Assembly: GCA_900549495.1 (NCBI GenBank)
Contig: UROL01000076.1
Coordinates: 1-8,745 of the forward strand
Reading direction: 5' to 3'
From: an uncultured Eubacteriales bacterium
Lineage (GTDB): Bacteria > Bacillota > Clostridia > Oscillospirales > Oscillospiraceae
Length of the DNA stretch: 8,745 nt
Part shown: in pieces, positions 1 to 5,737 of the stretch
Layout: the number at the start of each line of letters is the position of its first letter
Numbering within the stretch: position 1 is the first letter of the stretch
Made by a program: the position numbers and the translations under genes
The notes under the pieces: model-generated
The model's input: only the letters and a program-made list of their open reading frames with translations
What the model was told of the DNA's origin: nothing
Database searches by the model: none

Positions 1-200
1 AAGGCCTTTGGCTCCACCCCAATCACGCATCCTCCGAATTGTAGTGCACTCCGGGAAAGCTCCCCCATCAGGCCACTTTTTGAGCCGCCATAGACCAGCG
101 TATGGCCGCTCGCCCCTATCCAGGCTCCTAGCTCTCTCACCGCTGTTACCAGCGCAGGATCGTTCCCCTGCAATGCGCCAAGATACACTGTGATATTCAT
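1..200 (-). CDS. LOG family protein (cytokinin riboside 5'-monophosphate phosphoribohydrolase-like), N-terminal part only
   Basis: Reading leftward from the ATG at 198-200, an open frame of 66 complete codons runs off the window edge. The protein starts MNITVYLG and carries LVYGGSKSGLMGELS at about residues 35-49, then GGCVIGVEP near residue 60. This is the N-terminal Rossmann half of the LOG/'lysine decarboxylase-like' family, normally about 180-195 residues, so roughly a third is present. Known members hydrolyse nucleoside 5'-monophosphates to free base and ribose 5-phosphate; the GGxxGLM loop binds phosphate. The catalytic PGGxGTxxE motif would lie outside the window and cannot be checked. 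An AAAGGAGGG ribosome binding site at 209-217 sits 8 nt before the ATG and supports this start. The gene lies downstream of the ispA operon on the same strand but has its own promoter, so it is probably a separate unit. Substrate and physiological role in this organism are not known. Confidence 0.85.
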   Translation of the reverse strand, partial: MNITVYLGALQGNDPALVTAVRELGAWIGASGHTLVYGGSKSGLMGELSRSALQFGGCVIGVEPKA

Positions 201-233
201 ATAAATGGCCCTCCTTTGTATATTCGTAAAAGA

Positions 234-261
234 ATTATACCATATTTGTTTGAAATTTCAA
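234..261 (-). promoter_or_regulatory. Predicted sigma-A promoter of the LOG-family gene
   Basis: On the minus strand TTGAAA (256-261) and TATAAT (234-239) are separated by 16 bp. Both hexamers are close to consensus (5/6 and 6/6). Transcription would start near 227, giving a leader of about 27 nt that contains the AAAGGAGGG ribosome binding site. The sequence from 262 to about 390 shows no gene; its only notable item is a promoter-like TTGACA/TATAAT motif on the plus strand at 358-376. Confidence 0.7.
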
Positions 262-357
262 GAATCTGTTGCCAAAATCGCCACCAGACATCTTTGCAAG
301 CATTCTTTGCCTTAAATAAAGTAGGAAGTTCACATTCTATCCATATGCAACCTATAG

Positions 358-376
358 TTGACAGATTTGTTATAAT
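358..376 (+). promoter_or_regulatory. Promoter-like motif TTGACA-N7-TATAAT with TGn extension
   Basis: TTGACA (358-363) is followed after only 7 bp by TATAAT (371-376), with TG at 368-369 making an extended -10. The 7-bp spacing is too short for TTGACA to act as the -35 for this -10. An almost identical string lies at 5702-5720 in front of smpB. If active, this site would start a plus-strand RNA near 383 that runs into the ispA terminator and then antisense to the 3' end of ispA. No plus-strand gene follows, so the function is uncertain. Confidence 0.35.
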
Positions 377-389
377 GTAAATGCCTATA

Positions 390-429
390 TAGAAAATTAT
401 GGGCTACCGAAAACTCGGCAGCCCATAAT
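390..429 (-). terminator. Rho-independent terminator of the asp23-ispA operon
   Basis: A 10-bp perfect stem (ATTATGGGCT at 396-405 with AGCCCATAAT at 420-429) is extended inside by CCGA/TCGG around an AAAC loop, with a single A-C mismatch between the two helices. On the minus strand the stem is followed by TTTTCTATAT. It begins 18 bp beyond the ispA stop codon, as expected for the end of that transcript. There is no U-tract on the plus-strand side, so it should work mainly in the minus direction. Confidence 0.85.
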
Positions 430-447
430 ACAGCTTACTATCCAATT

Positions 448-1323
448 CTAAACACGTCTGGTTGTAAGGCTCTCGGAAAAAGAAATCAAGTCCTGAGTAT
501 TTTCAAATTGACTCAACTGGCAGATTGCTTCCGACGTGTATTTGTGCACCAAATCTTCGCATTTCTCCAAGCCATACAGCCGGACGAAGGTATTTTTATC
601 CGCATCCACCCCGGTGGCCTTTCCCAGTTCTCCGGCGCTGCCAATTACATCCAGCATATCATCCCGAATCTGGAAAGCGAGGCCCAAACGGTCGGCAAAA
701 ACCGCAGCGGCTTGCAACTGCTTATCGGTTCCGCCTCCGGCGATTACACCCAAAACGCAGGCGGCACGAATCAACGCCCCGGTCTTTCTGGACTGAATAT
801 CCAGCACCTCCTGCTCGGTGCAGGCTCTTTCCTCGCTCTGCATATCCAGCACTTGCCCCCCCACCATGCCATGGGAACCGGCATTTTCAGAAAGTACCCG
901 AATGGCCATGACAACACTTTCCTGCCGTGGGAGCTTAGCCGTGGCAGCCAGAGCAAAAGCATCCGTCAGCAGGGCATCCCCCGCCAGAACTGCCATGGCT
1001 TCACCATAAACCTTGTGATTGGTCAAACGCCCGCGGCGGTAGTCGTCATTGTCCATGCACGGCAAATCATCATGAATCAGGCTGTAGGTATGAATCATCT
1101 CCACTGCCCCTGCCAACGGAGCAGCCGCTTTCCAGTCCCCGCCGCACAGATGGCAGAATTCAAACGTCAGAATTGGGCGAAGTCGCTTCCCCCCTGCCAA
1201 CAGACTATATTTCATGGCTTCAAAAATCTGCTTCTGGGGTTCGGCTTCAAAGCCCTTCAGGTAGTCTTCCAGGTATTGCTGAATGTAGTCCCGATATGTC
1301 TGGTAACGTTTTTCACTGCACAT
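448..1323 (-). CDS. ispA: (2E,6E)-farnesyl diphosphate synthase (polyprenyl synthetase)
   Basis: This 291-residue protein has the full set of trans-isoprenyl diphosphate synthase motifs: GGKRLRP at 44-50, the first Asp-rich motif DDLPCMD at 85-91, GGQ at 155-157, a KT pair at 180-181, and the second Asp-rich motif DDMLD at 221-225. The four-residue spacing in the first motif (DDxxxxD) and the context AYSLIHDD-like HTYSLIHDD are typical of bacterial type II farnesyl diphosphate synthases such as E. coli IspA. The enzyme condenses DMAPP/GPP with IPP in the cytosol, feeding undecaprenyl phosphate and quinone synthesis. The start is supported by AGGAGG at 1333-1338, 9 nt upstream. The start overlaps the end of xseB by 11 nt, so translation is probably coupled. 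It is the last gene of the operon; dxs, often next in clostridia, is absent. A geranylgeranyl-forming activity cannot be excluded from sequence alone. Confidence 0.95.
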   Translation of the reverse strand: MCSEKRYQTYRDYIQQYLEDYLKGFEAEPQKQIFEAMKYSLLAGGKRLRPILTFEFCHLCGGDWKAAAPLAGAVEMIHTYSLIHDDLPCMDNDDYRRGRLTNHKVYGEAMAVLAGDALLTDAFALAATAKLPRQESVVMAIRVLSENAGSHGMVGGQVLDMQSEERACTEQEVLDIQSRKTGALIRAACVLGVIAGGGTDKQLQAAAVFADRLGLAFQIRDDMLDVIGSAGELGKATGVDADKNTFVRLYGLEKCEDLVHKYTSEAICQLSQFENTQDLISFSESLTTRRV

Positions 1324-1546
1324 CCTGAAAGTCCTCCTCTACCGGGCTTCCATCCGGTGCGGTCATAATTTTCTTGACCTGGAGCTCGGCATCATCCAGC
1401 AGCTTTCCGCAGCTGCGAATCAGCTCTGTCCCCTCCTGAAACAGCCGAAGGGATTCCTCCAGCTCCACATCGCCCTTCTCCATGGCGCGGACAATTTGCT
1501 CTAGGCGCTGCATGGACGCTTCAAAGGTCAGATTATTTGGATTCAT
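1313..1546 (-). CDS. xseB: Exodeoxyribonuclease VII small subunit
   Basis: The protein is 77 residues when started at the ATG at 1544-1546, which has AAGGAGG at 1553-1559, 6 nt upstream. An upstream extension of the frame has no matching ribosome binding site and does not resemble the family. The sequence NNLTFEASMQRLEQIVRAM, then GDVELEESLRLFQEG and a C-terminal helix ending in a short acidic tail, is the canonical XseB two-helix pattern (family length about 60-80). Several XseB copies bind one XseA to form exonuclease VII, which degrades single-stranded DNA from both ends to short oligonucleotides in repair. Its first 14 nt overlap the end of xseA and its end overlaps ispA by 11 nt, so the three genes are tightly coupled. 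The xseA-xseB adjacency confirms the assignment of both. Confidence 0.95.
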   Translation of the reverse strand: MNPNNLTFEASMQRLEQIVRAMEKGDVELEESLRLFQEGTELIRSCGKLLDDAELQVKKIMTAPDGSPVEEDFQDVQ

Positions 1547-2750
1547 TGCTTTCCTCCTTGATATCAGAAACGGTTGCCCGCACGCTGCCATCGGACAGCA
1601 TAATCTGCACTTCCCTACCCGGTGCGGTTTGGTGGACCGAGCGCACAATTGTACCATCATCGGCACTGACAATGGAATATCCTCTCGTAAGCACTTTCAG
1701 CGGACTCATAGCATCTAATTTTGCAGCGTTTCCAATATAACGCTGTTTTTTGCGCTGTATTTGCTGCATTTGTGCCCCGATCAGCCGGGATTTCAAATGC
1801 TCCAGGCTTTGCTTCCGCTGCTCCAGATAGCCGGTGGGGCTGACCAGCGCCGGTGACTGGGCCAGCACACGCAAACGCTGCCGGGCATGCCGCAGTTTTC
1901 CTGACAAAGCAGAGGCCATGGCGGATGCAGCCGCATCCAGGCTTTGCAGCAATGCCGCCTGGTCCGGCACTGCCAGCTCTGCCGCATTGGACGGAGTGGC
2001 AGCCCGCAGGTCTGCCACATAATCAGAAATCGTAACATCCGGCTCATGGCCTACAGCGGAGATAACCGGGATTTCGGATGCATAGATTGCATAGGCAACC
2101 CGCTCATCGTTGAAGGCCCATAAATCCTCAATCGAGCCACCGCCTCGCCCCACAATCAGCAGATCCGCCAGCTTGTAGTGATTGGCATAGCGGATAGCCG
2201 CAGCAATCTCCCCGGGTGCCTCCGCTCCCTGGACACGCACAGGCAAAAGCCGAACCTTAACAATGGGGTATCGTTTTTTTAGAATCCGGAGCATATCGTG
2301 AACGGCCGCCCCCGCAGAGCTGGTAACAATGCCTATGGTCTTGGGGAATTGGGGCAGCGGCTTTTTATGCTCCGGGGCAAACAGCCCTTGGGCAGCCAAC
2401 TTCGCTTTCAGCTGCTCAAAGGCGGCATAGAGATCACCAATGCCATCCATGCTCATGGCGCTGCAATACAGCTGAAATGCGCCGTCCCGGGGATAAACCG
2501 TTATCCGCCCCATGGCAATCACTTTCATTCCGTTTTCCGGCCGAAAACGCAGCTTGGCTGCGCTGGTCTTAAACATAACGCATTTCAGTGCTGCATTTTC
2601 GTCCTTCAGCGTGAAATAGTGGTGCCCGGAGGGGTACATTTTGTAATTACTAATCTCTCCCCGAACTGCCAGTTGGAGAAGTAACCTATCCTCGTCCATC
2701 TTTCCACGGATGTATTCATTTATCTGCGTAATGGATAAAACCTGCTGCAT
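1533..2750 (-). CDS. xseA: Exodeoxyribonuclease VII large subunit
   Basis: With the start at the ATG at 2748-2750 the protein has 405 residues, the usual length for clostridial XseA. The N-terminal OB-fold (about residues 5-100, containing VRGEISNYK and HHYFTLKDENA) binds single-stranded DNA. The catalytic domain follows, with IGIVTSSAGAAVHD at 139-152, GRGGGSIEDLWAFNDE at 201-216, and VGHEPDVTISDYVADLRA at 233-250 leading into ATPSNAAE. A coiled-coil segment spans about 265-340 and the conserved LTRGYSIV lies at 354-361. It is the nuclease subunit of exonuclease VII and works with XseB encoded next to it. The frame is open up to 3056, but that extension is antisense-like overlap with the preceding gene, and family members begin near the chosen methionine. 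The start is 1 nt from the previous gene's stop codon and has only a weak GAGGGA ribosome binding site, which suggests translational coupling. Confidence 0.95.
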   Translation of the reverse strand: MQQVLSITQINEYIRGKMDEDRLLLQLAVRGEISNYKMYPSGHHYFTLKDENAALKCVMFKTSAAKLRFRPENGMKVIAMGRITVYPRDGAFQLYCSAMSMDGIGDLYAAFEQLKAKLAAQGLFAPEHKKPLPQFPKTIGIVTSSAGAAVHDMLRILKKRYPIVKVRLLPVRVQGAEAPGEIAAAIRYANHYKLADLLIVGRGGGSIEDLWAFNDERVAYAIYASEIPVISAVGHEPDVTISDYVADLRAATPSNAAELAVPDQAALLQSLDAAASAMASALSGKLRHARQRLRVLAQSPALVSPTGYLEQRKQSLEHLKSRLIGAQMQQIQRKKQRYIGNAAKLDAMSPLKVLTRGYSIVSADDGTIVRSVHQTAPGREVQIMLSDGSVRATVSDIKEESNESK

Positions 2751-2751
2751 A

Positions 2752-3675
2752 TCATCCCTCCCGCAAGCGATGTGCCAGGATTGCAACGCCCATGGCATTG
2801 TCCGTAGAATACATAGGCTGTGCAAAAACCGGAGATAGGGGCTGCATGACACTGCGTAGCAGACTGTTAGAGGCAACGCCGCCGGAGAAGACAATCTCCA
2901 AACTCGGAAATCTCTGGAGAGCCTGCTCGGATGCCCGATAGACCGCCTTGGCAACGCACCGCAGTGCATATGCAGCCGTTTCGGATGGGTCCGCATTCTT
3001 CTCATAGTACTGCTGCACCTTATTCTGCACACCGGAGAGGGAGAAGCTACAGGCATCGCATTTTACAGAAAACACATCCCGGTTCTTCGCCTGGGCGCTT
3101 AGTTCGTCCAGATGCTTGCCGGACGGGAAGGGCAAACCCAGAAGCTGGCCGGTTCGGTCGATGAGCTGTCCGGCAGAAATGTCCATTGTGCCGCCGATTT
3201 TGGTGCAGTGTACATTCTTCCCATCCGGCTCTACCAAAAGCAGCTCTGTCGTACCGCCGGAAAGGTGCCACGCCAGGTGCGGGGAATCCATCAAGTCCAA
3301 TCTTCCCCCACTCCATAGAGCCGCTGCCACATGCCCCTGCTGATGAGAAACTTCCACCAGGGGAACATGGAGTGCTTCTGAAAGGAGTTTTGCATGGGAA
3401 TAGCCCACCAGGAAGCAGGGCATATAGCTGCCCTCCACCGCCCTGGGGCGGGTGCTGCCCCCCACTGCCTCTATCTCCATTCCCCGGATATGGGAAAACA
3501 GCCTGCCAGAAAGCTCCGGCAGGCTTTTGATATGAGAGAAAACGGCATCGGATTGGCGCAGCCCAAGCTCCCCCTGCTTTACAGGCAGCAAGCGGGAACA
3601 ATTCACCCCGGATGCCCCATCAAAGTAAGCGATCGAGGTGGTGTAATTGCTGGTATCAATCCCTATGACGCTCAT
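2752..3675 (-). CDS. TsaD/Kae1-like paralogue (peptidase M22, 'glycoprotease' family), function not established
   Basis: The 307-residue protein has an ASKHA-type ATPase fold signature: IGIDTSNYTTSIA at 4-16, HQQGH at 111-115 (the HxxxH metal ligands of TsaD), SGGTTEL at 139-145, GGTMDISAGQLIDR at 161-174, FSGGVASN at 263-270, and STDNAMGVA at 290-298 with an Asp that matches the third metal ligand. It is shorter than true TsaD (about 335-350) and has KQGELGLRQSDAVFSHIK near residues 33-50 in place of the TsaD ESSCDET/PxxASRxH region. It therefore looks like the separate clostridial paralogue often found beside xseA, not the enzyme making t6A37 in tRNA. The start ATG overlaps the nusB stop in an ATGA arrangement (3672-3675), with GGAGGA just upstream inside nusB. 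Bound metal and ATP are likely from the retained residues; the substrate is unknown. A true tsaD elsewhere in the genome would be expected. Confidence 0.8.
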   Translation of the reverse strand: MSVIGIDTSNYTTSIAYFDGASGVNCSRLLPVKQGELGLRQSDAVFSHIKSLPELSGRLFSHIRGMEIEAVGGSTRPRAVEGSYMPCFLVGYSHAKLLSEALHVPLVEVSHQQGHVAAALWSGGRLDLMDSPHLAWHLSGGTTELLLVEPDGKNVHCTKIGGTMDISAGQLIDRTGQLLGLPFPSGKHLDELSAQAKNRDVFSVKCDACSFSLSGVQNKVQQYYEKNADPSETAAYALRCVAKAVYRASEQALQRFPSLEIVFSGGVASNSLLRSVMQPLSPVFAQPMYSTDNAMGVAILAHRLREG

Positions 3676-4139
3676 GCATTTTCCTCCGCTTCTGCGGGGG
3701 TGACGCTCCTTGCGAAGGCACCCAGAATACCGTTGACAAAGGCACCGGTATCGTCGCCATCGTATTTCTTGGCCAGGCGCACGGCTTCGGAAATGGCAAC
3801 TCCGGTGGGGACGTCCTCCACATACAGAATCTCAAAAATGGCTAGCTGCATAACGCATCGGGTCAGCCGGGAAATCCGGGATACATTCCAGCCAATGGAG
3901 AATTTTCCTATTTGCTCATTGAGCTCCTCTGTGCGGTTGGCAACGCCGGACACCACGGTATCCAGATACCGAACCTGGGGGCCGTTGGGGCGCTCCTGAT
4001 AAATCTCATTTTCCTGGGCCAGCTTGCTGTAGTATTCCTTGTCCAGGCGCTCTGCCACCAGCAGCTCAGGCTCTTCGCCGGTGAACTCCCGGCTGTAAAT
4101 CAAATGTACGGCCAGTTCCCTGGCATTTGCTCTTGTCAT
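3672..4139 (-). CDS. nusB: Transcription antitermination factor NusB
   Basis: Starting at the ATG at 4137-4139 the protein has 155 residues. It is all-helical with the NusB pattern: N-terminal TRANARELAVHLIYS, a central YLDTVVSGV, then NVSRISRLTRCVMQLAIFEIL at about 85-105 and GVAISEAVRLAKKYDGDDTGAFVNGILG at 113-140. NusB binds boxA RNA with NusE (ribosomal protein S10) and supports antitermination of rRNA transcription. The frame can be extended 8 codons to a TTG at 4161-4163, but that would overlap the end of asp23 by 14 nt. The ATG with AAAGG at about 4147-4151 is preferred. It lies 10 nt after asp23 and overlaps the next gene by 4 nt. The C-terminus has a short acidic AEAEENA tail. Confidence 0.93.
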   Translation of the reverse strand: MTRANARELAVHLIYSREFTGEEPELLVAERLDKEYYSKLAQENEIYQERPNGPQVRYLDTVVSGVANRTEELNEQIGKFSIGWNVSRISRLTRCVMQLAIFEILYVEDVPTGVAISEAVRLAKKYDGDDTGAFVNGILGAFARSVTPAEAEENA

Positions 4140-4149
4140 AGCCCCGCCT

Positions 4150-4515
4150 TTACTTACGGACAATGCCGCACACGTTCACGTTGACCGCCTGCACCTTTAC
4201 GCCGGTCATGGACTCAACTGCATTTACAATGGCAGCCTGGACAGCCTGAGCAGTGTCCACCACGCTCTGGCCATAGCAAATCGAGATGCTGCAATCCACG
4301 GCAAGGCTATTGTCCTCGGCAATCAGAATCTTGATGCCTCTGCCCCAATTTTTGCTAATCAGGTCAGCAAAATCTGCCACGGGCTTGGTGACAATTCCGG
4401 CCACTCCCTCTACATCAGAGACGGCGTGCTCCACAATGGTGGATACCACATCCTCGGAAATCATGACAGTCCCATTCTCCTGGGTCTGGGTGATATACTG
4501 CTTATATTCAGCCAT
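4150..4515 (-). CDS. Asp23/Gls24 family envelope stress response protein
   Basis: From the ATG at 4513-4515 (AGGAGG at 4524-4529, 8 nt upstream) the protein has 121 residues, normal for the family. Characteristic segments are GTVMISEDVVSTIVEHAVSDVEGVAGI at about 15-41, a central KILIAEDNSLAVDCSISICYGQSVVD at 62-87, and the C-terminal GVKVQAVNVNVCGI at 105-118. The core resembles B. subtilis YqhY, which is encoded next to nusB, so the neighbour order supports the call. Family members are membrane-associated or cytosolic and are linked to cell-wall stress (Asp23) or fatty-acid synthesis (YqhY); the role here is not shown by the sequence. No transmembrane segment is present. It is the first gene of the minus-strand operon. 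A longer frame back to 4596 runs into the promoter region and is not credible. Confidence 0.92.
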   Translation of the reverse strand: MAEYKQYITQTQENGTVMISEDVVSTIVEHAVSDVEGVAGIVTKPVADFADLISKNWGRGIKILIAEDNSLAVDCSISICYGQSVVDTAQAVQAAIVNAVESMTGVKVQAVNVNVCGIVRK

Positions 4516-4568
4516 AGTCGGTTCCTCCTGTTCAATCGCCATGCAGCTTGCACGGCACACTTTTGTAT

Positions 4569-4596
4569 ATTGTATCACAATTCCAGAAAAATACAA
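4569..4596 (-). promoter_or_regulatory. Predicted promoter of the asp23-nusB-xseAB-ispA operon
   Basis: On the minus strand TGA-TACAAT gives an extended -10 (TACAAT at 4569-4574) and TTGTAT (4591-4596) lies 16 bp upstream as a weak -35. Transcription would begin near 4562, giving a leader of about 47 nt with the asp23 ribosome binding site. No other good promoter is visible before the later genes, which overlap or touch, so this probably drives the whole operon. Confidence 0.6.
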
Positions 4597-4710
4597 CTGT
4601 TTTCTGCCTGAGTTTCAGCCAGGCATTCTCTCAAGATTGTCCGCAACCAAGCAAAGCTGCCAAGCAAGAAAAAAGCAAAGGAATTGGAAAAAATCCGCTT
4701 TATTTTGTGG

Positions 4711-4734
4711 TATTATTTAAGTGCCCAAATAATA
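4711..4734. repeat. AT-rich inverted repeat without U-tract
   Basis: TATTATTT (4711-4718) and AAATAATA (4727-4734) form a perfect 8-bp inverted repeat around the loop AAGTGCCC. Neither strand has a run of T directly after it, so it is not a clear terminator. TGG-TATTAT at 4708-4716 also looks like an extended -10 on the plus strand, without a convincing -35. It lies between the asp23 promoter and the terminator-like hairpin at 4742-4772. Function unknown. Confidence 0.4.
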
Positions 4735-4741
4735 AAACCAA

Positions 4742-4772
4742 ATAAAAAAGAGTAAGCCTCTATTGCTTATTC
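4742..4772 (-). terminator. Weak rho-independent terminator (minus strand)
   Basis: On the minus strand GAATAAGC and GCTTACTC pair in 8 positions with one A-C mismatch around the loop AATAGAG, followed directly by TTTTTTATTT. It is a fairly weak stem with a good U-tract. No minus-strand protein gene lies upstream of it, so it would end the candidate RNA that starts near 4992. Confidence 0.5.
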
Positions 4773-4993
4773 TATCACAGATACCTACAAAATGATATGG
4801 GAGTTTCTAAATTTCGCAAGAAACTTTCCGGTGTCCCACCCGCACCGGGCGCAAAGTCATCTTGTTTTGGCACCTGGTTGATGCGCTTTTTGATAAATGT
4901 AGGGGGGTACCATGGATTGCCCCGTTAAATGTGCGGAGCCCAGGACGAGATATGGCAGCATACTACTATTCACCGAAACGCAAGATTTTTTGT
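4742..4993 (-). ncRNA. Candidate structured RNA, possibly 6S RNA
   Basis: This stretch of about 250 bases has no credible protein gene. Read on the minus strand it can be folded into a long imperfect rod. The closing helices are AAAT/ATTT (4985-4988 with 4809-4812) and TTTC and GGTG with GAAA and CACC (4971-4978 with 4825-4833, one bulged G). A central bubble follows, whose 3' strand contains a 6-bp hairpin CGCCCG-GTG-CGGGTG (4837-4851). An apical arm is built from ATCT/AGAT, CCTGG/CCAGG, CGC/GCG and GGGG/CCCC. The core of about 180 nt, the central bubble and a following terminator fit the general form of 6S RNA, which mimics an open promoter and binds sigma-A RNA polymerase. An extended -10 (TGC-GATAAT, 4999-5004) would start the transcript near 4992. 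The fold was done by eye with no covariation, so the RNA and its 6S identity are inference. The window gives no other use for this spacer. Confidence 0.45.
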
Positions 4994-5020
4994 TGCAAAT
5001 TATCGCACCTTTGCTATAAT
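4993..5020 (+). promoter_or_regulatory. Predicted promoter of the HAD hydrolase gene
   Basis: TTGCAA (4993-4998) and TATAAT (5015-5020) are separated by 16 bp, and TG at 5012-5013 adds an extended -10. Transcription would start near 5027, giving a leader of only about 15 nt that still contains the AAAGGAG ribosome binding site at 5027-5033. Confidence 0.7.
4999..5007 (-). promoter_or_regulatory. Extended -10 facing the candidate RNA
   Basis: On the minus strand TGC-GATAAT (GATAAT at 4999-5004, TG at 5006-5007) is a 5/6 match to the -10 consensus with the TGn extension. No good -35 is visible (TTTTCT at 17 bp). It overlaps the spacer of the plus-strand promoter at 4993-5020, so the two units would share or compete for the same DNA. 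Confidence 0.4.
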
Positions 5021-5041
5021 CAGAAAAAAGGAGTTGAGGCC

Positions 5042-5719
5042 ATGCTGCGCTATCCCTGTTTGGTGCTGGACCACGATGATACCGTAGTGCAAAGTGAACA
5101 GGATGTAAATTTCCCCTATTTCCGTGACATCCTTCCATCCTTCTGCCCGGGTGCCGCAATAACCTTGCAGCAGTACCGTGAGGGCTGCTTCCACCTGGGT
5201 TTTGCGGAAATGTGCCGGAAATGGTTCGGCTTCACAGAGCAAGACCTTGCAGCGGAATTCGAGGGATGGAAATCCTACATTCGTACCCATGTTCCCGCCC
5301 CATTTCCGGGAATCGGTGATGTTATCCGTCAGCAGCGGGCGTTGGGCGGCAAAATCTGTGTGGTATCCCACTCCTGCGAAGAAAACATCACCCGGGACTA
5401 TCAGACCCACTTCGGCATTCTGCCGGATGACATCTTTGGCTGGGATCTGCCGGAAGCATGCAGGAAGCCCAGCACCTACCCTCTGGAGCAGATTATGGAG
5501 AAATACGGCTATGCCCCGGAAGAGCTTCTGGTGGTGGACGATATGAAGCCAGCCTATGACATGGCATCCCGGGTGGGTGTTCCCATTGCCTTTGCCGCCT
5601 GGTCCCGGACGGATTGCCCCGAGCTGGCAATGCAAATGCAGTCACTTTGCAATTTTTCTTTTGACACTACAGAAAAGTTCCGGCTTTTTCTGTTTGATAA
5701 CTTGACAGATATGATATAA
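5042..5719 (+). CDS. HAD superfamily hydrolase (phosphoglycolate phosphatase-like)
   Basis: Starting at ATG 5042-5044 the protein has 225 residues. The longer open frame back to 4862 crosses the promoter and has no ribosome binding site, whereas AAAGGAG at 5027-5033 fits this start. All four HAD motifs are visible: DHDDT at 10-14 (catalytic Asp10 and Asp12), VVSHS at 107-111 (motif II Ser/Thr), the Lys of RKP at 142 (motif III), and VVDDMKPAYD at 164-173 (motif IV acidic pair). A helical cap domain fills about residues 17-85. Such enzymes transfer phosphate through an aspartyl intermediate with Mg2+ in the cytosol; the cap, which sets substrate choice, gives no recognisable specificity here. 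A nucleotidase, sugar phosphatase or phosphoglycolate phosphatase are all possible. The end of the gene overlaps the -10 of the smpB promoter, and smpB begins 33 nt after its stop. Confidence 0.85.
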   Translation: MLRYPCLVLDHDDTVVQSEQDVNFPYFRDILPSFCPGAAITLQQYREGCFHLGFAEMCRKWFGFTEQDLAAEFEGWKSYIRTHVPAPFPGIGDVIRQQRALGGKICVVSHSCEENITRDYQTHFGILPDDIFGWDLPEACRKPSTYPLEQIMEKYGYAPEELLVVDDMKPAYDMASRVGVPIAFAAWSRTDCPELAMQMQSLCNFSFDTTEKFRLFLFDNLTDMI

Positions 5720-5720
5720 T
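5702..5720 (+). promoter_or_regulatory. Predicted smpB promoter, extended -10 inside the end of the HAD gene
   Basis: TATAAT at 5715-5720 is preceded by TGA (5712-5714), an extended -10 that spans the stop codon of the upstream gene (5717-5719). TTGACA at 5702-5707 is only 7 bp away and so cannot be its normal -35; the hexamer at the right distance is the weak TTTGAT (5693-5698, 16 bp). Transcription would start near 5727. The whole string nearly repeats the one at 358-376. Confidence 0.5.
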
Positions 5721-5737
5721 TATAGTGGTTCTTTTCC

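Noticed and set aside
358..376. TTGACA and TATAAT read as an ordinary sigma-A promoter
   Set aside because: The 7-bp gap cannot be spanned as a -35/-10 pair; only the extended -10 reading remains possible, and it is reported as such.
508..1368. Long plus-strand open frame (286 codons) opposite ispA
   Set aside because: It is antisense to a gene with all catalytic motifs, has no ribosome binding site, and its translation shows no recognisable domain; it reflects the codon use of ispA on the other strand.
2751..3056. N-terminal extension of xseA back to 3056
   Set aside because: The extra residues overlap the TsaD paralogue in another frame and do not resemble XseA, whose members begin near the chosen ATG at 2750.
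4862..5041. N-terminal extension of the HAD protein to 4862
   Set aside because: It would cross the TTGCAA/TATAAT promoter, has no ribosome binding site, and HAD proteins begin a few residues before the first motif as with the ATG at 5042.
4857..5159. Minus-strand open frame of 100 codons
   Set aside because: It starts inside the HAD gene, has no ribosome binding site and an implausible composition; the region is better read as spacer or RNA.
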